A DNA stretch of 20,533 nucleotides, from contig SKVA01000269.1 of NCBI GenBank assembly GCA_007129695.1, forward strand, positions 1 through 20,533, in the 5' to 3' direction. Source of the DNA: Spirochaetaceae bacterium (GTDB lineage: Bacteria; Spirochaetota; Spirochaetia; DSM-27196; SLST01). The translations under genes were made by a program, and so were the position numbers. Below are positions 15,588 through 20,533 of this stretch, one piece after another. Position 1 is the first letter of the stretch. The number at the start of each line of letters is the position of its first letter. A model generated the notes under the pieces. The model was not told the DNA's origin. It was given only the letters and a program-made list of their open reading frames with translations, and ran no database searches.

Positions 15588-16712
15588 GTGTCTGACCGCG
15601 AGAATCAGTGGAAACTCTTCGATCTCGTTCCTGACGCGACGGCCACCGAAGCCATCCGGCGGATGGTCGGTGGTGAGTCGATCGAGCCCGACGTGGCGAT
15701 CCGGGTCGTCGCTTCGCTTCTCAACGTAACGCTCGACGGCGAGCGATCGGTCGCTGCTCTAGATGGCATCATGGCTCACCATCAGTGCCTTGCGCAGGTG
15801 CTCAGTCGCGCGGTCGATCTGCGCGTTGCGGCGATGGACTACGCAGTCGAGCATCCGGAGCTGATAGAGGAGCCGATCGTTGTGGACCGACCGGCGCTCG
15901 AGATGTCACGCCGGCTTGCCGCGGTCGACGGGCTGACCGGTCTGTTCAACCGCCGCTTTCTCGACGTCGCGCTCACCAAGGAACTGAACCGTGCCCGGCG
16001 CTACGAGCAGGTGTTCAGCGTTCTGTTCGTCGACCTGGACAATTTCAAGCACGTCAACGACACGTACGGTCACGAGCTCGGGGACGTTGTGCTGAAGACG
16101 GTTGGGAGAGAGATTCGCGATCTGCTGCGCCAGGAGGACATCGCGGCGCGGTACGGCGGCGAAGAGTTCCTGGTGATTCTGCCGCAGACGCCGACCTCCG
16201 GCGCATTGCACTTCGCCGAGCGGCTTCTGACCCGGATCCGTGCGGTCTCGATCCATCCGGCAGTACGACTTTCGTTTTCCGGCGGTATTTCCAGCTATCC
16301 CCAGTCGGGAACGACGGTCGACGATCTGGTGCGCGGCGCCGACACGGCACTCTACCAGGCGAAGCGCAACGGCAAGGATCAGGTGCGGGTCTTCGTCGTG
16401 GACAAGCGGCGCGCGCCGCGGCGTTCGGCCGACGCACACGCGTTCTGTTTTGCGGACGACTCTGACTTCGGTCAGGTGCAGGTCTGCGACGTGTCCACGT
16501 CCGGGCTGTCGGTGGAAGCGGAGACGCTCGTGAAGCCCGGGCAGACGATCCGGCTACGCGTGCGCGACGACGATCGCGGAATGGTCCACGAGATTGCCGC
16601 GCGGGTCGTATGGAGTCGCAAGGCGGGGGAGACCTACCGGTTCGGCGGGGCCTGGGCTGCGACCGACGAAGACACTCTCCAGTCTCTGATCGACCGCGTC
16701 GCCGCCGGCTGA
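15588..16712 (+). CDS. Diguanylate cyclase with C-terminal PilZ domain (GGDEF-PilZ)
   Basis: This 374-aa protein starts at GTG 15588, with GGAG 6 nt upstream. Residues 1-105 are helical and unrecognised. The GGDEF domain (about 106-270) has GGEEF at 190-194 and an inhibitory-site RxxD (RQED, 181-184), so it should make c-di-GMP with product inhibition. Residues 272-372 are a PilZ domain with an RxxxR motif (R274-R278 or R275-R279) and DxSxxG (D301-V-S-T-S-G306), the residues that grip c-di-GMP. Synthase and receptor are thus on one chain. There is no membrane segment or signal peptide. It converges with the GNAT gene, with only 2 nt between the stops. The gene has its own TTGACA promoter. Confidence 0.94.
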   Translation: MSDRENQWKLFDLVPDATATEAIRRMVGGESIEPDVAIRVVASLLNVTLDGERSVAALDGIMAHHQCLAQVLSRAVDLRVAAMDYAVEHPELIEEPIVVDRPALEMSRRLAAVDGLTGLFNRRFLDVALTKELNRARRYEQVFSVLFVDLDNFKHVNDTYGHELGDVVLKTVGREIRDLLRQEDIAARYGGEEFLVILPQTPTSGALHFAERLLTRIRAVSIHPAVRLSFSGGISSYPQSGTTVDDLVRGADTALYQAKRNGKDQVRVFVVDKRRAPRRSADAHAFCFADDSDFGQVQVCDVSTSGLSVEAETLVKPGQTIRLRVRDDDRGMVHEIAARVVWSRKAGETYRFGGAWAATDEDTLQSLIDRVAAG

Positions 16713-16714
16713 CC

Positions 16715-17239
16715 CTACCGCGAGCCGAGCAGAACCTCCCACCCATCCCAGACGTACGCGACCCGCTCGACCGCCGTGTCGCCGAGCTGGATCGGCGCGG
16801 TGAGCGCCGGCTTCGCTCCAAGACGCGCGTAGAAACCCCGGGCGTCATTGTCGGCAAGGACCCAGGTCAGCATCCCGGTTCTCCCGTTGTCGCGCAGCTG
16901 CGACGCAACCGATCGTAGGAGCTGTCTTCCGACCCCGCAGCCTTGCGCGCTCGTCAGCACGTACAGCGCCATGAGCTCCCCGTCGACCGCGAAAGCCCGG
17001 GTACGCTCGGCGCCTCCCGATGCGAAGCCCACGATGCCGTCCTCGGTCGAATCGGCGACGGCGAGGACGCCCGAGTGTCGCGCGATGATCGCGTCCCACT
17101 GCGCCTGGCTACGCCGGTAGGAGAGCCGCCGTAGAAACGCCGCGTCGAGCGTGTCCGCGTACGCAATCCGCCACATGTCGATGTGGATGCGGGCGATTGC
17201 CGCGGTGTCGGTAGCTCGGGCCGGTCGAACGATCGTCAT
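16715..17239 (-). CDS. GNAT-family N-acetyltransferase
   Basis: This 174-aa protein has the GNAT layout: N-terminal VRPARATDTAAIARIH, a YxDT/WRIAYADTL substrate-side motif common in the RimI-like or YhbS-like groups, and motif A with MALYVLTSAQGCGVGRQLL. Q99-G-C-G-V-G104 would bind the acetyl-CoA pyrophosphate. WVLADNDARGFYARLGAKP is motif B. The acceptor substrate cannot be told; it could be a protein N-terminus, an amine or an antibiotic-like compound. The start at 17239 begins with MTIVRPA, as is common in the family. A TATATT lies 8 nt upstream and no good Shine-Dalgarno is present. It is divergent from purK and convergent with the GGDEF-PilZ gene. Confidence 0.92.
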   Translation of the reverse strand: MTIVRPARATDTAAIARIHIDMWRIAYADTLDAAFLRRLSYRRSQAQWDAIIARHSGVLAVADSTEDGIVGFASGGAERTRAFAVDGELMALYVLTSAQGCGVGRQLLRSVASQLRDNGRTGMLTWVLADNDARGFYARLGAKPALTAPIQLGDTAVERVAYVWDGWEVLLGSR

Positions 17240-17247
17240 TACCGATG

Positions 17248-17253
17248 AATATA
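17248..17253 (-). promoter_or_regulatory. -10-like box (TATATT) for the GNAT gene
   Basis: The minus strand reads TATATT, ending 8 nt before the GNAT ATG, so transcription would begin within one or two bases of the start codon. No -35 match is seen at 17 nt. It lies just upstream of and partly interleaved with the purK promoter on the other strand. Confidence 0.3.
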
Positions 17254-17256
17254 CTG

Positions 17257-17285
17257 TTGTGTCCCGGCCGGCGCACGACTACAAT
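17257..17285 (+). promoter_or_regulatory. Promoter for a leaderless purK-purE mRNA
   Basis: TTGTGT (17257-17262), an exact 17-nt spacer, and TACAAT (17280-17285) are followed after 6 nt by the purK ATG at 17292. The predicted transcript starts at or beside the start codon, and no Shine-Dalgarno is visible. The geometry matches the box before the aminopeptidase. No PurR-type operator was recognised. Confidence 0.45.
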
Positions 17286-17291
17286 GCAGCG

Positions 17292-18413
17292 ATGCGCGAA
17301 TCCGCTGCGGAAACTAGAATCGGCATAATCGGGGGGGGGCAGCTCGGGCGCATGATGATACTCGCCGGCAAGCCGCTCGGGTTCCATTTCGGTGTAGTAT
17401 CTGCGTCGCGCGATGATCCGGCGGTGTCGCTCGCCGACCGGTGGTTCCCGGGCGCGCTCGACGACGCACACGCGATAGGCGAGCTGGTCGAGTGGTCCGA
17501 CGTGACGACCTACGAGATCGAGCACATCGATGTGCGCGCGCTCGTAGCGGCAGAGGCGGCCGGCGGGGCGCTTGCACCGCGTCCGGAGGTTCTTGAGCTG
17601 ATCCAGGACAAACTGAAGCAGAAGCGGCACCTTGAGCGCGCCGGAATCCCGATCCCGGCGATCCTCGATGCTCCCGACTCATACCCGGTCGTTCAGAAGA
17701 TCCGCTTTGGTGGCTACGATGGTCGCGGCGTGGTTGTTCTGCGCGCTGATACCGACGATCGGCTTCCTGGCGCCACGTACTACGAACGGTGCGTTGAGAT
17801 CGACCGCGAGCTCGCGGTAATCGTCGCGCGGTCTACTCGTGGTGAGAGTTCGGTTTACCCGGTTGTCGATATGGAGTTCGATCCGGCAGCCTCGATCTGC
17901 TCGCGCACCGCGATCCCGGCTTCGGTTGCGGATGCGCTCGCCGAGCGAGCTCAGTCGGTTGCGCTGAACGCGGTCGCGGCGATCGATGCCACCGGCATCG
18001 TCGCCGTCGAGCTGTTTGTCACCACCGATTGCGAAGTGCTGGTCAACGAGATTGCACCGCGCCCGCACAATTCGGGACACCTGACGATCGAGTGCTGCGA
18101 AACGAGCCAATTCGAGCAGCATCTGCGCGCCGTTGCGGGTCTGCCGCTCGGATCGGTGCGCCTGTTGACGCCCGGCGTCATGCTGAACCTGCTCGGGAGC
18201 GCGGGTGCCGTGGGCACACCGTTTCTGCCGTTCCAGACCGAACTGCTTGCCGAGCCCGGCGTGCACCTCCATCTCTACGGCAAGTCGGCCGTGCGGCCGT
18301 ACCGGAAGATGGGGCACGTGACGATCACCGCGGCGGTGCGCGACGACGCAGACAGGGTAGCCGATCGTGTGGCACAATACGCAGTGGTGGAAGGACGGGG
18401 CGAGCGTGAGTGA
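17292..18413 (+). CDS. purK: N5-carboxyaminoimidazole ribonucleotide synthase (PurK)
   Basis: This 373-aa ATP-grasp enzyme converts AIR, bicarbonate and ATP to N5-CAIR in de novo purine synthesis. It is recognised by N-terminal IGIIGGGQLGRMM (14-21 core), the ATP-grasp segment IRFGGYDGRGVV and the C-terminal signature NEIAPRPHNSGHLTIE. The ATG at 17292 places the GGGQLGRM motif at its usual position, and a TACAAT box lies 6 nt upstream. In-frame upstream starts (from 17151) would overlap the divergent GNAT gene and its promoter and are rejected. The glycine triplet is encoded by nine consecutive Gs. The last 8 nt overlap purE, so the pair is translationally linked. Confidence 0.95.
   Translation: MRESAAETRIGIIGGGQLGRMMILAGKPLGFHFGVVSASRDDPAVSLADRWFPGALDDAHAIGELVEWSDVTTYEIEHIDVRALVAAEAAGGALAPRPEVLELIQDKLKQKRHLERAGIPIPAILDAPDSYPVVQKIRFGGYDGRGVVVLRADTDDRLPGATYYERCVEIDRELAVIVARSTRGESSVYPVVDMEFDPAASICSRTAIPASVADALAERAQSVALNAVAAIDATGIVAVELFVTTDCEVLVNEIAPRPHNSGHLTIECCETSQFEQHLRAVAGLPLGSVRLLTPGVMLNLLGSAGAVGTPFLPFQTELLAEPGVHLHLYGKSAVRPYRKMGHVTITAAVRDDADRVADRVAQYAVVEGRGERE
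17331..17339 (+). repeat. Homopolymer G9 inside purK
   Basis: Nine consecutive G residues encode the three glycines of the conserved GGGQLG motif near the start of purK. The frame is intact as given. Slippage by one base would end PurK early. It may be a phase-variable tract or a spot prone to sequencing error. Confidence 0.9.
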
Positions 18414-18945
18414 GTCGGTAGCGGTGATCATGGGAAGCACGTCGGATCTCACGGTGATGAGCGATGCGTGTTGTGTACTCGAGGAACTGGGCATCCCGTA
18501 CGACGTCAGCGTCGTTTCGGCGCACCGGACTCCCCGCAGGATGTACGAGTTCGCGACCGCCGCACGCTCGCGCGGCGTCAAGGTGATCATCGCCGGCGCC
18601 GGTGGAGCCGCCCACCTTCCCGGCATGGTCGCTGCGATCACCGACCTTCCGGTCATCGGGGTGCCGGTGCGCGGCGGCTCACTGGATGGACTCGATTCGC
18701 TGCTGTCGATCGTGCAGATGCCGCGCGGCGTTCCGGTCGCGACCGTCGCGATCAACAACGCCCGCAACGCCGGTCTCCTGGCAGCACGGATTCTGTCGCT
18801 GGTCGACCCTGCGGTGACAGACGCACTCGAGTCATACCGGAAGAACGCCGAGCAGCAGGTGGAGGCTGCCGCCGCGGACCTCGAGCGCGACGGTTGGAGC
18901 GGCGCGCAGCGCACCGTCGTCGACGACGGCAAGGCCGCACGGTAA
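18406..18945 (+). CDS. purE: N5-carboxyaminoimidazole ribonucleotide mutase (PurE, class I)
   Basis: This 179-aa enzyme moves the carboxyl group of N5-CAIR to C4, giving CAIR, and so uses the product of PurK. Motifs are GSTSD (10-14), SAHRTP (38-43, with H40 matching the catalytic His of the family) and AGGAAHLPGM (65-74), then PVIGVPV. The presence of purK next door marks the bacterial class I route rather than AIR carboxylase. GTG 18406 is chosen because it gives the normal N-terminus (MSESVAVIMGSTSD) and has AAGGA at 18391-18395. An upstream GTG at 18367 adds an unlikely 13 residues. The C-terminal tail (about 160-179) is slightly long. Confidence 0.95.
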   Translation: MSESVAVIMGSTSDLTVMSDACCVLEELGIPYDVSVVSAHRTPRRMYEFATAARSRGVKVIIAGAGGAAHLPGMVAAITDLPVIGVPVRGGSLDGLDSLLSIVQMPRGVPVATVAINNARNAGLLAARILSLVDPAVTDALESYRKNAEQQVEAAAADLERDGWSGAQRTVVDDGKAAR

Positions 18946-18948
18946 CCG

Positions 18949-20253
18949 ATGAGTAACCGTCTACCGATCAGGCCCCCAGGACGCTGGTTGAGTATCGCAT
19001 CCCGGCTATCGCATCGTCTGTCGCTGGTCGAAGATGTCGCGCTCGACGCAAACGACACCGGATCGTCGCTCCTGGTCGTCGTCGCTGAGCGCGACCGCTG
19101 CGTGTACAGCGAGGTTGTGAGCCGGTCGGGGCTCGACGCACGACGCGTCACGCTGCTTCCGGTGGACACGAGCGACCCGTCGTGCCGGCCAGCTGCGATC
19201 GTCGAGCGCATCGCGGGGGCGATCGACACGCTTCGTCGACCCCGGAGCGCCGGGTCGCTCAGCGCGGCCGCGCTCGTGGCAGTGATCGATCTGGACGCGC
19301 TCTTTGCGCTGACGCAGTCGACGGTCGACAAGCTCGACGCCGTCACGCGACTGGACGACATCGTGCGCGACGGCGCGGCCGACCGACCTGCGGCGACCGT
19401 TGAGCTGGTATCGCCGCTCTCGATTCCGAAGGGGTTCGGTGAGGAGTTCCTGTCGCTTCACAGTCGATGGCTCGTCGACTCTGAATCGACCGAGCGCGAT
19501 ATCGCAGCTGCATCGCTTCATCTGTCTGGTGAGGTCACCGAGTGGAGGAGCCGGTACCTGGAGCTTCTGAGGACCGGTGGATCCGCCGCAGCAGACGCGC
19601 GCCCGCTGGTTCTGGGCGAGTTCCGGCGAGGCGTGCTTCTGTTGTCGCTCGACTTCACGATCCGTTACGCGTCCGAGCGTGCGGCCGACCTTCTTGGGGT
19701 GAGTGTCGCGCAGCTTGTCGACCGGCCTCTCAGCGTCCACCTGGACGGTGTCGATCTCGCGACTCTCAGGCGGGAGGCCGCCCGAGTGGTTGCCGGCGGC
19801 ACGAGCGCACCGTTCGTCGCGTCGTGGCGGCTCGCACCGGGGCACTACGAACCGCGCGAAGTGACCATCGACCAGCTGACCGCGGTGCGGGTCTCCGTCG
19901 GATACATCGTGTCGATCGCGCGCGTGGAGACGGTCCGGGGTCCGCGTGCCGCGTATCGGGATTCGCGGGAGAACGCGGTCGCGGCAAACGGTGAAGACGC
20001 CTCCGATGAGATGCTGGTCGAGGAGAACCTTGACTCGCTCGACGGGACTCCGATCACGCGGCGCGAGCACGAGGTGTTGCTCTTGATCCTGCAGGACAAG
20101 ACGAACCGCGAGATCTCACGACATCTGAACATCGCAGAGGTTACCGTCAAGAAGCACCTGACCAGTGTCTATCGCAAGCTGCGTATCACGAATCGAAGAG
20201 AGCTCGCGCGCAGTTTTTCGGTCCCCCGCGATGACGGGACGAAGAGGTCGTAG
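18949..20253 (+). CDS. Sensor-PAS-LuxR-type transcriptional regulator
   Basis: This 434-aa protein ends in a clear LuxR/FixJ helix-turn-helix (about 368-425: ITRREHEVLLLILQDKTNREISRHLNIAEVTVKKHL). Residues about 215-330 fit a PAS fold (LLSLDFTIRYASERAADLLGVSVAQLVDRP). The N-terminal part (about 15-175: SSLLVVVAERDRCVYSEVV, ARRVTLLPVD, ALVAVIDLDALFAL) resembles the MEDS/DcmR-like sensory domain, a RecA-like fold, but only weakly. There is no receiver domain and no membrane helix, so it probably binds DNA in response to a cytosolic ligand or partner. It starts 3 nt after purE with only a weak ribosome-binding site. Its stop directly abuts the ATG of a receiver-domain gene, so the two likely act together. 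Confidence 0.87.
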   Translation: MSNRLPIRPPGRWLSIASRLSHRLSLVEDVALDANDTGSSLLVVVAERDRCVYSEVVSRSGLDARRVTLLPVDTSDPSCRPAAIVERIAGAIDTLRRPRSAGSLSAAALVAVIDLDALFALTQSTVDKLDAVTRLDDIVRDGAADRPAATVELVSPLSIPKGFGEEFLSLHSRWLVDSESTERDIAAASLHLSGEVTEWRSRYLELLRTGGSAAADARPLVLGEFRRGVLLLSLDFTIRYASERAADLLGVSVAQLVDRPLSVHLDGVDLATLRREAARVVAGGTSAPFVASWRLAPGHYEPREVTIDQLTAVRVSVGYIVSIARVETVRGPRAAYRDSRENAVAANGEDASDEMLVEENLDSLDGTPITRREHEVLLLILQDKTNREISRHLNIAEVTVKKHLTSVYRKLRITNRRELARSFSVPRDDGTKRS

Positions 20254-20533
20254 ATGGCAAGCAGAATCCTACTCGTCGAAGACGAGCCGGTAATCGCGTC
20301 GAGCATCGCTCGAAGACTCAGGCACATTGGATACGAGGTGGTCGCCAGCGCGTCATCCGGCGACGCTGCGCTGCGGCTGATCGATCAGAGCGTCCCGGAT
20401 CTGGTTCTGATGGACGTCAAGATCGAGGGTCGAATGGACGGGATCGACACCGCCGGAGCGGTGCGCGACCGGTTCGGCGTTCCCGTAGTGTTTCTGACCG
20501 CGTACGCCGATGAGTCGACCCTTGATCGGGCCA
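20254..20533 (+). CDS. Response regulator receiver-domain protein, cut by the window edge
   Basis: The first 93 codons are present. The sequence RILLVEDEPVIASSIARRL begins a CheY-like receiver. Acidic pocket residues lie in VEDEP, the phosphoacceptor Asp is in LVLMDVKIEG, and the conserved Thr is in VVFLTAYAD. The LMDVKIEGxMDGI pattern is common in receivers that precede PAS/histidine-kinase or output modules, but the downstream part is outside the window. AAGAGG at 20242-20247 provides a good ribosome-binding site. It begins immediately after the LuxR-type gene stop, with no spacer, indicating an operon. Confidence 0.93.
   Translation, partial: MASRILLVEDEPVIASSIARRLRHIGYEVVASASSGDAALRLIDQSVPDLVLMDVKIEGRMDGIDTAGAVRDRFGVPVVFLTAYADESTLDRA

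Noticed and set aside
17151..17291. Upstream start for purK
   Set aside because: It would overlap the divergent GNAT gene and its promoter and add 47 residues not typical of PurK. ATG 17292 puts the GGGQLGRM motif at its normal position.
17679..19361. A 560-codon minus-strand open frame across purK, purE and the LuxR-type gene
   Set aside because: It crosses three well-supported genes, is Ser/Arg/Thr-rich and has no family resemblance. It is a codon-bias artefact.

Overview
This 20.5 kb window is GC-rich and densely coded. It comes from a diderm (Gram-negative) bacterium: it holds an inner-to-outer-membrane lipid transport (Mla/MCE) operon with a lipoprotein, plus c-di-GMP signalling, Feo iron uptake and purine genes. 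No rRNA, tRNA, CRISPR array or insertion sequence was recognised. The taxon cannot be fixed from the sequence. A free-living high-GC spirochaete or another deep-branching diderm would fit, but that is a low-confidence inference.

Region 1 (1-2786, minus strand) is a chaperone cluster: two small heat-shock proteins (Hsp20), then dnaK, which runs off the left edge. A well-formed sigma-54 (-24/-12) promoter lies 38 nt upstream of the first hsp20 start. The 151-bp hsp20-dnaK spacer is full of inverted repeats, one of which could sequester the dnaK Shine-Dalgarno. No CIRCE element is visible. Region 2 (2787-3231) is a divergent, unusually AT-rich regulatory region with several palindromes, including two related 15-nt elements.

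Region 3 (about 3226-8138, plus) is a compact four-gene lipid-transport operon. It encodes an MCE substrate-binding protein (MlaD-like), a 707-aa lipoprotein that appears to join a PqiC-like domain to a C-terminal beta-barrel-like region, a STAS-MlaE permease fusion and an MlaF ATPase. The first three overlap by ATGA and the last follows 13 nt later. A PAS-PAS-GGDEF-EAL protein follows (8189-10603).

Region 4 (10664-13691) is a translationally coupled feoA-feoB-feoC ferrous-iron operon. Region 5 (13699-16712) holds a long Xaa-Pro aminopeptidase and a GGDEF-PilZ protein. Region 6 (16715-18945) has a convergent GNAT acetyltransferase, then purK-purE for inosinate biosynthesis. Region 7 (18949-20533) has a sensor/PAS/LuxR-type regulator directly abutting a response-regulator receiver that runs off the right edge.

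The most notable items are the PqiC-like/barrel-like fusion protein, the sigma-54 promoter with flanking palindromes for heat-shock genes, the structured dnaK leader, and the repeated placement of -10 boxes 6-8 nt before start codons, which suggests leaderless mRNAs. The first MCE gene has no canonical start codon that includes its whole transmembrane helix.
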